Assembly (NCBI GenBank): GCA_014379785.1 | Contig: JACMLD010000258.1 | Coordinates: 1 to 16,471, forward strand | Source: Chitinophagaceae bacterium | GTDB lineage: Bacteria > Bacteroidota > Bacteroidia > Chitinophagales > Chitinophagaceae | DNA length: 16,471 nucleotides | Reading direction: 5' to 3' | Shown here: piece by piece, positions 7,284 to 14,270 of the stretch | Numbering within the stretch: position 1 is the first letter of the stretch | How the letters are laid out: each line of letters begins with the position of its first letter | Translations under genes and position numbers: made by a program | The notes under the pieces: model-generated | Database searches by the model: none | Told to the model about the DNA's origin: nothing | The model's input: the letters and a program-made list of their open reading frames with translations, nothing else

Positions 7284-8297
7284 TCAGGACGCCTGCGTCT
7301 GTTCTTCTGAACAGTCGCAAAAAGTATCTTTTACCTGGTCGCAGATATCACAGATTTTCTCCTTGCATTTTTTCAGTCTTTCCTCGCATTTATGATCCTT
7401 TTCGATGCATCCGCATTTGGGGCAACAGAAAAACGATACAGTTTCGAAAACGCCATGGAAATAACTGCGTTTGCCATAGACCAGTGCTTTGGATTTGGAG
7501 AAGTCCTGAACCGTCTTTACAAAATCTTCCTGTGATTTTTTAAGTTCTTCCTGTCCCTTCTTCATCGTATCCTGCAAGTGTTTATCGAATGCCTTTGCAT
7601 TGTCGTACAATGTGCGCTGAAGTGCCTCCAGGGTGCCGATGTTTGAGAAAACCTGGATGCCGATCACATCCGCCGCCGCTTTGAACACCGAATCAATGTC
7701 GCCCGCCAGCGCTTTTGGAATGCAGAAGAGATCGTCAAATTTGTCACCCGCACCTTCGCATTCCGGTGGACGTTTTGGCTGATCACGATTATTGTCGGGT
7801 TTGCAGTTGTTCCAATCGCCCGTGATGATGCCCCATTGTGTGCAATTACAGCCTTCGTCTGTACAGTGTTTGAGATCGTCGGCAGCGTCTCTCAATTCGT
7901 AGACTTTGGTTTTCACCTCCTTGATTTTCTTCAGCACATCTTTCAGGGCATCCGACAGGGTTTTGTTCGATTTTATATAACCTGTGGTGGATTCTTTGAT
8001 TGATTCGTTGAACTGTATGAGGGATGTTCCGGTGGTAATCTGAAGATTGCGGAATACCTGGTAGTTTTTCTCGGTCCACACAAAAAGACATTTTCGTCTT
8101 TTCTTCAATTCTTTCAGCCCGAAATAATTTTCTTCCCACTGATTCACTTCTCCTGATGCTACGGTCAGTTCATCACATAGAAGTGCTCTTTCGGTGTTGA
8201 TGTACTTTTGGGTATTGGTATCATTTTCATCGCATCCGCAATCATCCTTTTTTGGGGGATTGTCTTTTGGCGGCTGCTGTCTGTATCGATCTTGCAT
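7284..8297 (-). CDS. Cys-rich helical protein of unknown function, eCIS locus (337 aa)
   Basis: No family recognised. This 337-aa protein starts with a Pro/Lys/Asp-rich low-complexity tail carrying CGC (C20, C22), followed by helical segments (residues ~95-145 and ~195-280, strongly charged and coiled-coil-like). A middle cluster, HCTDEGCNC, lies at residues 144-152. A dense C-terminal cluster spans residues 291-329 (CCPKCGC, then C304, C311, C316, C319, C327 and C329). In total there are 20 cysteines, the same number as in the next gene. The C-terminal CCPKCGC...CEERLKKCKEKICDIC pattern looks like a zinc- or disulfide-rich knot. No signal peptide. It sits 30 nt downstream of the sheath gene and 31 nt upstream of the second Cys-rich gene, within the structural operon. 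A structural, plug, cargo or chaperone role cannot be distinguished. Confidence 0.82.
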   Translation of the reverse strand: MQDRYRQQPPKDNPPKKDDCGCDENDTNTQKYINTERALLCDELTVASGEVNQWEENYFGLKELKKRRKCLFVWTEKNYQVFRNLQITTGTSLIQFNESIKESTTGYIKSNKTLSDALKDVLKKIKEVKTKVYELRDAADDLKHCTDEGCNCTQWGIITGDWNNCKPDNNRDQPKRPPECEGAGDKFDDLFCIPKALAGDIDSVFKAAADVIGIQVFSNIGTLEALQRTLYDNAKAFDKHLQDTMKKGQEELKKSQEDFVKTVQDFSKSKALVYGKRSYFHGVFETVSFFCCPKCGCIEKDHKCEERLKKCKEKICDICDQVKDTFCDCSEEQTQAS

Positions 8298-8327
8298 GGA
8301 AATAGTTTTTTAGGTGAATAAGATTTA

Positions 8328-9731
8328 TCAGGAGTCTGCCATCATTTTGTGCATGAACCTGAGTATGATGAATTCGGCAGGCCTTACAGCTGCCAGACCA
8401 ATTTCTATGATCATCCTGCCTTCCAGGATATCCTGTTCGGTCATCGTTTCGCCAATTCCCACATGCACAAAAAATGCTTCTCTTTCTGTTGTACCCATCA
8501 AAGCACCGGCGCGCCAGAGTTGCGTGAGATAGTTGTCGATCATGCCTTTTACCCTTATCCAGGTATTCCGGTCGTTTGATTCAAATACAAACTGTTCGCT
8601 TGCATTTTTTACTGACTCTTCAACCATGATGAAAAATCTGCGGACGTTTATATATCTCCATTCGTTGTCGTTGCCTGCGAGCGTTCGTGCACCCCATACC
8701 AGGGCAGGACCGGCACCTTCGAATTTTCTGATCACATTGATCGATTTCCCTGCCTGCACATCTACATTGAGACTTTCCTGATCGCGGTTTGTTATGAGAA
8801 TTTCCGGGCGGATGGCATTGTCTATATTGACATTTGCCGGTGCTTTCCAAACTCCTTTCTGGCGGTCTACGAGTGCGTAGATGCCAACCACTGCCGATGA
8901 TGGTGGCAGCAACATTTGTGCGGTGCTGATCGCATTCTTCGCAAGAAAATAGTAGGCATTGTTGACCGTTTTTAAGGTCGCCATATCCTGCGCCTCTGCA
9001 AAGCCTGTGATCTTTACCGTTTCATCTGATCCGGTGACGTAGTCAACGCCGGTATATATCCTGGGAAAATAGGCTGCGGCGTACTTCAGACCGTCGGTCG
9101 TGCCCGCGAGCGTATTTCGGAAAAGGGCAATGTCTTCGCGCCAGTTGTCGCCATTCTCAGCGCTGTGGTAAACATCCATAACGGTGAAACGATCCTGCAG
9201 TAGTCTGCACTGATCAATTGCCGTATCATACAGATCATAATAATCTGTAGCGGCGGTGAGGTTAATAGCATCGGGGAATAGCAGCAAGGTGATCTCATTG
9301 ATCTTCTCGGCCTCGTCTAATCCGCCTTTGAGACTTGCGCTGCTGATGATACCGCCACCGGTTGTGTAGTCTTCCACCGAAATGATCCAGCAGGGTCCGC
9401 CTCCGTTTGCAAAAAACATCTGTAGGCAATAATGCATCAGAAATTTCGAACGCTTGGTTTCATCAATCTTGACATTTACCTCAAGCGCCGGACTTGTTTT
9501 GATGGTTACCGAAATACTTTCTTTCTCGGGATCCGGCTTGCCGAAGTATTGCTCATATTCCAGCAGGGAAGTAATTCTCCGCGGTTTCAGTTTAAGATCC
9601 CCCTCCTCCTTCCATTGCGCTTTTTCGGTATATCCGATAAAGGCCGGAATGGCTGTTTCCACGGAAGCAACAGAAGGTGGAAGTTTTGGAATCTCCTCGA
9701 TATAGACTCCCGGTGTTTTGTATTCTTGCAT
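8328..9731 (-). CDS. Contractile sheath protein (Afp2/3-like, phage tail sheath family)
   Basis: A 467-aa sheath subunit. The N-terminus YKTPGVYIEEIPKLPPSVAS is the classic start that forms the inter-subunit linking arm. The conserved C-terminal domain runs from about residue 340 (VWGARTLAGNDNEWRYINVR, then VEESVKNASEQFVFESND) to the closing strand (GRMIIEIGLAAVRPAEFIIL). The sheath surrounds the tube and contracts to drive it through the target envelope. The window contains one sheath gene only, where AFP and PVC have three paralogues, so a uniform sheath is likely. The length exceeds Afp2 and allows an added outer domain at about residues 120-250. The upstream gap (9732-9765) is AT-rich but has no terminator-like hairpin. 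Confidence 0.96.
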   Translation of the reverse strand: MQEYKTPGVYIEEIPKLPPSVASVETAIPAFIGYTEKAQWKEEGDLKLKPRRITSLLEYEQYFGKPDPEKESISVTIKTSPALEVNVKIDETKRSKFLMHYCLQMFFANGGGPCWIISVEDYTTGGGIISSASLKGGLDEAEKINEITLLLFPDAINLTAATDYYDLYDTAIDQCRLLQDRFTVMDVYHSAENGDNWREDIALFRNTLAGTTDGLKYAAAYFPRIYTGVDYVTGSDETVKITGFAEAQDMATLKTVNNAYYFLAKNAISTAQMLLPPSSAVVGIYALVDRQKGVWKAPANVNIDNAIRPEILITNRDQESLNVDVQAGKSINVIRKFEGAGPALVWGARTLAGNDNEWRYINVRRFFIMVEESVKNASEQFVFESNDRNTWIRVKGMIDNYLTQLWRAGALMGTTEREAFFVHVGIGETMTEQDILEGRMIIEIGLAAVRPAEFIILRFMHKMMADS

Positions 9732-9765
9732 ATACTTCGGTTTTTATAAATTGATTTTTTTTGTT

Positions 9766-11055
9766 TTAGACTACAACCGGAAAAAGCTCCGATTCAGGTA
9801 CACGGATTTCATATACCGTTCTCCCTTTTTCATCCGACTTCAGTTCATAACTGGTTGGATTGGGAACATATAATTCGTCGGTCGGATTTTGTTTTTTGAG
9901 AAAGAAATAATCACGCGATAGCGGTCTCGCAAGCTTTGTAACCAATGCTGCTCCTTCTTTTGTAAAATAGTTTCCGAGTTCGGCGGTTAGATTGAGTTCT
10001 TTAGATCTTGAGTTGAGAAAGCGCCAGTAGACAAAACGGCTCTTGAAGGGAACTTCAAAATTTGGTTCGGGCAGCCAGGAGCCGTCGGGCGACTGGCGAC
10101 GGATGATCAGGCCTTCGTCATCTATCAATCTGTATGTTGTTTGCGAAGGATGGGTCTTGAAACGGAACACTGCCCACGGATGCTCATTCATCAGCGTGGT
10201 ATTGAAATGAAGGAGATAAAAATCCTGAAAACCATTGTCTCCTGTGGCCACAAGCTGATATGTCTGCGCATCATCAACGATTCCTGTGAAGTCGAGTGAT
10301 ACTTTTCTCGCCGCGAGCTCAGAATTTTCGGCTTCTGTTGTGCGCAAAATGTTTCCGTCGGCGTCTTTTAATTCAATTTTCAACTGTGAAAGAATGGGGG
10401 ATGCAGGAAGAAAATAAGTAAAGCGGGCGGGCAAAAGGTTGCGATCTTTTTCGCCGGCAAAATCTGTTCCGTCTATGGCGCGCCAATTGCCCACCCCGGC
10501 GTCTATAAAAAATTCCGAAACGGTGGCACCGTCGCTGGTCAGTTCACCTTCATCGTAGGTCCGCAGGGGATCCACGGCAGGGATTGTCGCGGACAAGTAG
10601 GGAAATTGTTTGGTTCCTGCTTCGCCATTGTTACCAAATAAATATGCAGAGTTGAAAGGTTTTCTCAACTTTCCGTTTGTGTAGAGTTCCGGTGAGTTTC
10701 CGATTTTCACGGCAAGAACAGTGATGTTTAGATCAGGTGGGAGGGTAAACGCAGGCCGGAATACTTTTGTCTGATCTGCCAGTGTTTCTTCATACACGCG
10801 GATGACTATGCGAAAGCCGGAATAGGAAGGAATAATTTTCAATCCGGCGTTCTCAAAGGACTTCTCTTCAGATGGAGGAAAAATAAAACGGAGATCGGCG
10901 TTAATAGATTCTTTGTCCAGTGAGTATTCAGCAGCCAGGAAATTCAGCCGGTCGTTTTGCTGAGGAAGTTCGAATACGGAAGAACCGTCTGGCCTGGTTA
11001 GAAAATATTCGTGAAGAATATTTTGTTTCAAAAGAGTTTTATAAATGAATTTCAT
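9766..11055 (-). CDS. Unrecognised 429-aa eCIS-locus protein, possibly cap- or sheath-associated
   Basis: I do not recognise a domain. The 429-aa protein appears beta-rich and soluble, with no signal peptide or membrane segment. It begins MKFIYKTLLKQNILHEYFL and has repeated beta-sandwich-like stretches (FRIVIRVYEET near residue 82; LDFTGIVDDAQTYQLVATGD near residue 253). The C-terminal part contains FKSRFVYWRFLNSRSKELNL near residue 335 and ends in a strand, EIRVPESELFPVVV. It lies 7 nt after the DUF4255 cap gene and 34 nt before the sheath gene. In related Bacteroidota systems proteins of this size beside the DUF4255 gene are candidates for a second cap or cap-adaptor component; for this protein that is inference from position only. 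Low cysteine content sets it apart from the two Cys-rich genes. Confidence 0.78.
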   Translation of the reverse strand: MKFIYKTLLKQNILHEYFLTRPDGSSVFELPQQNDRLNFLAAEYSLDKESINADLRFIFPPSEEKSFENAGLKIIPSYSGFRIVIRVYEETLADQTKVFRPAFTLPPDLNITVLAVKIGNSPELYTNGKLRKPFNSAYLFGNNGEAGTKQFPYLSATIPAVDPLRTYDEGELTSDGATVSEFFIDAGVGNWRAIDGTDFAGEKDRNLLPARFTYFLPASPILSQLKIELKDADGNILRTTEAENSELAARKVSLDFTGIVDDAQTYQLVATGDNGFQDFYLLHFNTTLMNEHPWAVFRFKTHPSQTTYRLIDDEGLIIRRQSPDGSWLPEPNFEVPFKSRFVYWRFLNSRSKELNLTAELGNYFTKEGAALVTKLARPLSRDYFFLKKQNPTDELYVPNPTSYELKSDEKGRTVYEIRVPESELFPVVV

Positions 11056-11062
11056 GGTTGTT

Positions 11063-11659
11063 CTAGATTACATGGGTATGGGTTTCTATTTCTTCAATCA
11101 GTGGCACTTCTCTCAGGTCAGCATTTTCGGTTACCGCCACGAGTCTGAGTTTGTACATGGCAAACGGCATCTGTCTTCCACCCAGTGAACCCCAGAGATG
11201 ATTTATCTGTTCGAATGTCAGTGTAAACAGTTCGAGTGTAAATCGCAGTTCAGTAATACCTGGCTCTGACACATCGGCTGGCGGTCCCGTGGGTGAGGAT
11301 GCTGTAGAGAAAGCGGTTTTCGATTGTACGAATCGGATGATATAAGAAAGTCTTCTCAGCGCCAGTCGATAATCGTTGCCTGAATAATTACAGGTAAATA
11401 AAACATAGAGATTTAGAAATACCGGCGGGTTTCTGTACACGGCATGATTTACATAGGGCCGGCGCGTGGCTGGCTGATTTTTGAGTGCACTCTCTTCCTC
11501 AATGTTTACCAGCGTCAGCACAATGTTATTGGTGAGCGAATCACCTCTCGGCGTTTCGAGCAGACCGATATTGTCTACAATCACGTTGACTGATGCATCA
11601 TGGTGATTGATGTACGATTCCAGTTCGTCTCTTAATAGTATGATAGCCTGTTCGATCAT
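11063..11659 (-). CDS. DUF4255 / Pvc16 N-terminal-type cap (tail terminator) protein (Afp16-like)
   Basis: This 198-aa protein opens MIEQAIILLRDELESYIN, the recognisable start of DUF4255 (Pvc16_N). It continues with NIVLTLVNIEEESALKNQP near residue 45, the YRNPPVFLNLYVLFTCNY strand near residue 75, and the LRRLSYIIRFVQSKTAFS helix near residue 102, then closes with FEQINHLWGSLGGRQMPFAM near residue 149. DUF4255 proteins cap the distal end of the tube and sheath and control length in Afp-type particles (Afp16/Pvc16). The length matches the DUF4255 domain alone, with no C-terminal extension. The start overlaps the preceding gene by 4 nt (ATGA), indicating coupled translation. In AFP the cap gene is last; here it is near the promoter end. 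Confidence 0.95.
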   Translation of the reverse strand: MIEQAIILLRDELESYINHHDASVNVIVDNIGLLETPRGDSLTNNIVLTLVNIEEESALKNQPATRRPYVNHAVYRNPPVFLNLYVLFTCNYSGNDYRLALRRLSYIIRFVQSKTAFSTASSPTGPPADVSEPGITELRFTLELFTLTFEQINHLWGSLGGRQMPFAMYKLRLVAVTENADLREVPLIEEIETHTHVI

Positions 11660-12060
11660 TTTTTTGAATTGTTGAATTCATACATCACCTCAAGGCAGGG
11701 AAGAATATAGATGTTGAAATATCTTTTGTTAACAGCCTGCCAACCTGCGATTCCTTTTCCTTTGCAATTCGGGCATTCATTGTCGTCGCCCCAACAGATA
11801 TGGCAGCTGCCCAGTGCTTCCGAAAGATTTGTGTTGCGGTGTTTCATCAGATCTATTTCAATTTGTTGTTGGGCTGATTTATTTTTCTCACTGGTGGCTT
11901 GCTCTTTCAGGGCCGCTACCTGTTTCAGCATTTTCACATTCTGGATAGTCAGTCTCCTGATAACTTCTGCCTGCTCCTTCCGATCTTTTTCTGACGCCTG
12001 TATCCTGGCGTGGCTTTTCTCAACTATGGGAACATTGCTGTTTAGGCTTTTTCTGCTCAT
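11656..12060 (-). CDS. Coiled-coil protein with single zinc knuckle, first gene of eCIS operon
   Basis: From ATG 12060 the product is 134 aa. Residues ~25-82 form a strongly charged coiled coil (EQAEVIRRLTIQNVKMLKQV and beyond). They are followed by C86-x2-C89-x6-C96-x2-C99-x-G-x-G (CHICWGDDNECPNCKGKGIA), a DnaJ-like four-Cys zinc knuckle, and a C-terminal aromatic tail. The frame stays open upstream to a TTG at 12156, which would give 166 aa. I prefer ATG because TTG has AGGA touching it with no spacer and the extra 32 residues show no clear structure, but the longer form is possible. The 4-nt overlap with the DUF4255 gene places it in the eCIS operon. Family not recognised; an assembly factor or chaperone for the cap or the Cys-rich proteins is speculation. 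Confidence 0.75.
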   Translation of the reverse strand: MSRKSLNSNVPIVEKSHARIQASEKDRKEQAEVIRRLTIQNVKMLKQVAALKEQATSEKNKSAQQQIEIDLMKHRNTNLSEALGSCHICWGDDNECPNCKGKGIAGWQAVNKRYFNIYILPCLEVMYEFNNSKK

Positions 12061-12350
12061 CAAACATCTTTTATCAGGAAATATCTGCTCAGTGGGGTGA
12101 ATACCCAGTTGAACTTTTAGATTTTCAAATGTAGGTTGATGAGAAGCCCAAGTCAATCCTCATTTTTAATGATTTATATGCTGCAATACAGACTGGTATT
12201 GAGCGGCATACCACAAACCGGTATCCTCATTTATGTGGATTTTTTAAAAATATGCGTGTGGTTAGGACAAATTTCTCTACCTTGAATGACTCAAATTCGG
12301 GCTCTGATCAGTTACAACCTTAATACCTCATCATTGTAAACTGAATCACT
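12061..12350. promoter_or_regulatory. Divergent promoter region between eCIS operon and LuxR-type gene
   Basis: About 290 nt (194 nt if the TTG start at 12156 is used) separate the two divergent starts. The region is AT-rich and must hold both promoters. I looked for the Bacteroidota box TAnnTTTG with an upstream TTG and found no clean match on either strand, only partial ones, so expression may depend on an activator. The most structured part is the half-site array at 12195-12224, listed separately. Confidence 0.6.
12195..12224. repeat. Three alternating GGTAT/ATACC half-sites (candidate operator)
   Basis: GGTAT (12195-12199), ATACC (12208-12212) and GGTAT (12220-12224) form two adjoining inverted repeats with 8-nt and 7-nt spacers. 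Centres are about 12-13 nt apart, a little more than one helical turn. The array lies upstream of the eCIS operon and in the shared control region with the LuxR-type gene. Five-base half-sites are short, so chance is not excluded; the location is what makes it a candidate. Confidence 0.4.
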
Positions 12351-12899
12351 ATGTTTGAACAAAACACGGAATCAAAGTCTCATCTTAATTGTGAATTTCC
12401 ACAAAAGACCTGTGCAAGAATGACGGTTGACCTCAGCCGTCTCAGACATGATCAGTATGATGGATTTGTACCCAAATATGATTATCAGACTTACTATAAC
12501 CAGGCAAACAACAGCGACCATCTGAGAAAATTGGAGCAGCAGGTCGAAAGTCTGGAGGAGCAAAGCGGGCAGCTGCTGAATTTTGTACATTTTCTTTTTC
12601 AGAACTTCAACGAACTGGTAAAAGGAACGATATCTGCCGGGACAGGAACTGAAAAAGATTTGTCGGAGAAAATTGCGTGTTTGCAATCAAAAGAAAAAGA
12701 TGTTTGTCTTACAAGACGTGAAAAGGACGTTTTTGAATTACTTATAAAAGGGATGTGCGCGAAAGAAATTGCACGCGAACTTTTTATCAGTGAGACTACG
12801 GTTATCACTCATAAAAAACATCTTAAGGAAAAATTCAATGCCAGGAATACAGTTGAACTGATCTCAAAAGCCAGCGCAAGTTATGCTCAATCGGAATGA
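12351..12899 (+). CDS. LuxR/NarL-type HTH transcriptional regulator
   Basis: This 182-aa protein has a C-terminal GerE/LuxR helix-turn-helix at residues 120-175: LTRREKDVFELLIKGMCAKE, then IARELFISETTVITHKKHLK, then FNARNTVELISKA. The family-typical residues E124, L130/L131, K139-E-I and the T-V-x-x-H recognition helix are all present. The N-terminal ~95 residues contain no recognisable receiver, PAS or autoinducer domain. Residues ~57-92 form a likely coiled coil (LRKLEQQVESLEEQSGQLLN), suggesting dimerisation without a sensor. It is divergent from the eCIS operon and shares its promoter region, the usual arrangement for a local activator, so control of the injection system is a good inference. 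It is convergent with the NIF3-like gene, 7 nt between the stops. Confidence 0.92.
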   Translation: MFEQNTESKSHLNCEFPQKTCARMTVDLSRLRHDQYDGFVPKYDYQTYYNQANNSDHLRKLEQQVESLEEQSGQLLNFVHFLFQNFNELVKGTISAGTGTEKDLSEKIACLQSKEKDVCLTRREKDVFELLIKGMCAKEIARELFISETTVITHKKHLKEKFNARNTVELISKASASYAQSE

Positions 12900-12906
12900 T
12901 GGTGAG

Positions 12907-13794
12907 TTATTCCCAGTCAAAGGGAATTGTATTGGGGATATAGGTCACTTTTATACCGTTTACTTTTGGTGCGAGCCAATTTACCAGCCATTCCATGCCT
13001 GCCTGTTCGCTTGATATATGTCCGAGAATTATCAGCGCCGTTTTTGATCCGCTTGATCTCAGATCGCGGACATACTCCATTGTTTCCCATTCAGAAAGTT
13101 CACCTACGATCAGCAGGTCCGGCTTTTCCGCGGCGGCCAGGGAGATTTGATATTTGCCGCCGGCTGCACCGGGTATTAAAAGAACCTTCTCAATCTTTTG
13201 ATTTTTTTCGCCGATAAAACGGAGGTGGGCGATACCCAGTTTTGTTTTCACATGACTGATTACGTCAACCAGTGTGGTAGATGCCAGTTTGATATTCGCC
13301 GGCTTTTGTGCATCGGCCATTTTTTGCCAGTCCAGTTTGTCGAGCAGGCCCATGTAAACGCCATCGGGTCTGTGCGTATGCATGTAATCGTGGAATCGCC
13401 ATACCGCAATCTTGTATTTGTTCAGCAATGCAGACTTGTATTGGTATACTTCGTCTTTTTCCAACCAGTTGGTTTCATCCTTGTGGTTGTAAAAGGTTGG
13501 TTCGTGGGCTATGATAAAATTTGCGTTGAGGGCAGCGGCTTTTTCAATAGTTTCTGCCGTGGCAAACATGGTGGTGACAATACCCGTAACGAGTTGGTCT
13601 TTGTCGCCGGACTTGATGGTATCGACCGTATCCTTGAAAGGCGCTCCTGGTACGGTTTTGATGATGAGGTCTATCACTTGCTGAACCGTCAGCGCTGAAG
13701 GCTGCGCGTAAGTGGTTGGGGGTAGTGCCGACAGCAGTCCGAGTGCCGATATTGAACGGATAAAGTCCTTGCGTTTCCAGTGATTTTTTTGCAT
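12907..13794 (-). CDS. Exported NIF3-like dinuclear metal-centre protein
   Basis: This 295-aa protein belongs to the NIF3/YbgI family. Likely metal ligands are H97 in NFIIAHEPTFYNH, D136 in RFHDYMH, and H259 with E263 in LGHISSEQAGMEWL; the H-x3-E spacing matches the family. Where many members have HHP or HHG at the first site this one has HEP. The N-terminus (KRKDFIRSISALGLLSALPP, then TTYA/Q) looks like a Tat- or Sec-type signal peptide with a likely cut after residue 30. Export is unusual for NIF3 proteins, which are generally cytosolic. Biochemical function of the family is unsettled (GTP cyclohydrolase type 2-like annotation is common but weakly supported). The start is a clear ATG in an 85-nt divergent gap shared with the ArsR-type gene. 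Confidence 0.87.
   Translation of the reverse strand: MQKNHWKRKDFIRSISALGLLSALPPTTYAQPSALTVQQVIDLIIKTVPGAPFKDTVDTIKSGDKDQLVTGIVTTMFATAETIEKAAALNANFIIAHEPTFYNHKDETNWLEKDEVYQYKSALLNKYKIAVWRFHDYMHTHRPDGVYMGLLDKLDWQKMADAQKPANIKLASTTLVDVISHVKTKLGIAHLRFIGEKNQKIEKVLLIPGAAGGKYQISLAAAEKPDLLIVGELSEWETMEYVRDLRSSGSKTALIILGHISSEQAGMEWLVNWLAPKVNGIKVTYIPNTIPFDWE
12909..12927. terminator. Weak bidirectional hairpin between convergent genes
   Basis: ATTCCC (12909-12914) and GGGAAT (12922-12927) make a perfect 6-bp stem with a 7-nt loop, overlapping the stop codon of the NIF3-like gene and lying 9 nt after the LuxR-type stop. Neither side is followed by a run of T, so intrinsic termination would be weak. It could also be chance. 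Confidence 0.3.
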
Positions 13795-13807
13795 AACAAA
13801 AGTTATG
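13792..13807. repeat. Perfect inverted repeat CATAAC-AAAA-GTTATG over the NIF3-like start codon
   Basis: A 6-bp perfect inverted repeat with an AAAA centre covers the ATG (13792-13794) of the minus-strand NIF3-like gene, in the divergent gap with the ArsR-type regulator. It could be an operator for that regulator or a small hairpin limiting translation. The evidence is symmetry and place only. Confidence 0.4.
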
Positions 13808-13843
13808 ACATTTGTTAAAGAATGCTTAGAAAAGAAAAATTAG

Positions 13844-13875
13844 TTGGATTGCATCGAAAAGTGTCGATATATTTG
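13844..13875 (+). promoter_or_regulatory. Bacteroidota-type promoter of the ArsR-type gene (TTG-N21-TATATTTG)
   Basis: TATATTTG at 13868-13875 is an exact match to the Bacteroidota -7 box TAnnTTTG, and TTG at 13844-13846 lies 21 nt upstream, in the known spacing range for the -33 element. The box ends 4 nt before ATG 13880, so transcription would start at or next to the start codon. Confidence 0.6.
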
Positions 13876-13879
13876 CATC

Positions 13880-14164
13880 ATGAATTCGAAGTTAGATATC
13901 AAAAAGGTGGAGCGGATCTCAAAAGCGTTGAGTGATCCTTACCGGATTGAAATTATAGAGGCGATTCAGAAAAAATGTGACTGGCTGCCATGCAGTTCGG
14001 TTGTTGAAATGTTTGATCTGGCGCAGTCTACCGTGTCGCATCATATGAAGCAGTTGATCGATGCGGATCTTATCACCGTTGAAAAGGATGGCAGAAATGC
14101 CAAGTACAAGGTGAATAAAGAAGTCTTCAGTGAGTATATACAGTTTTTAAAGCGTTTTGAATAA
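13880..14164 (+). CDS. Small ArsR-type winged-helix regulator
   Basis: A 94-aa winged-helix protein. Residues ~8-30 (VERISKALSDPYRIEIIEAI) are the typical ArsR opening (ALSDPxRxxII). The recognition helix is at about residues 48-62 (AQSTVSHHMKQLIDADL), followed by the wing ITVEKDGRNAKYKVNK. The canonical ELCVCDL metal motif is absent; two cysteines, C33 and C38 (KKCDWLPCSSV), sit before it, so a thiol or metal sensing role is possible but unproven. I chose ATG 13880 over an in-frame ATG at 13844, because the family begins at the conserved LDIKKVERISKAL region and the promoter box lies between the two ATGs. It is followed by a terminator-like hairpin, then the SDR gene in the same direction. 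Targets could be itself, the divergent NIF3-like gene or the SDR gene. Confidence 0.88.
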   Translation: MNSKLDIKKVERISKALSDPYRIEIIEAIQKKCDWLPCSSVVEMFDLAQSTVSHHMKQLIDADLITVEKDGRNAKYKVNKEVFSEYIQFLKRFE

Positions 14165-14188
14165 GCGGAATATCTCCGGCTTTTTTTT
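14164..14188 (+). terminator. Rho-independent terminator after the ArsR-type gene
   Basis: AGCGGA (14164-14169) pairs with TCCGGCT (14175-14181) with one bulged G and a 5-nt loop, followed directly by eight T (14181-14188). The hairpin begins at the last base of the stop codon. It suggests the SDR gene has its own promoter in 14189-14270. Confidence 0.6.
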
Positions 14189-14270
14189 AACCATATACAT
14201 CGAAACATATAAATATATAGATTTTTCGATTCGAGCAAACACTTATCATAAATACAGAAAATTCAAAAAA

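Noticed and set aside
6968..7543. 191-aa plus-strand ORF across the two Cys-rich genes
   Set aside because: Shadow frame over two coding genes and their junction; composition is not protein-like and no motif is seen.
14157..14270. 38-residue N-terminal extension of the SDR
   Set aside because: Overlaps the ArsR-type stop and its terminator; the SDR fold begins after ATG 14271.
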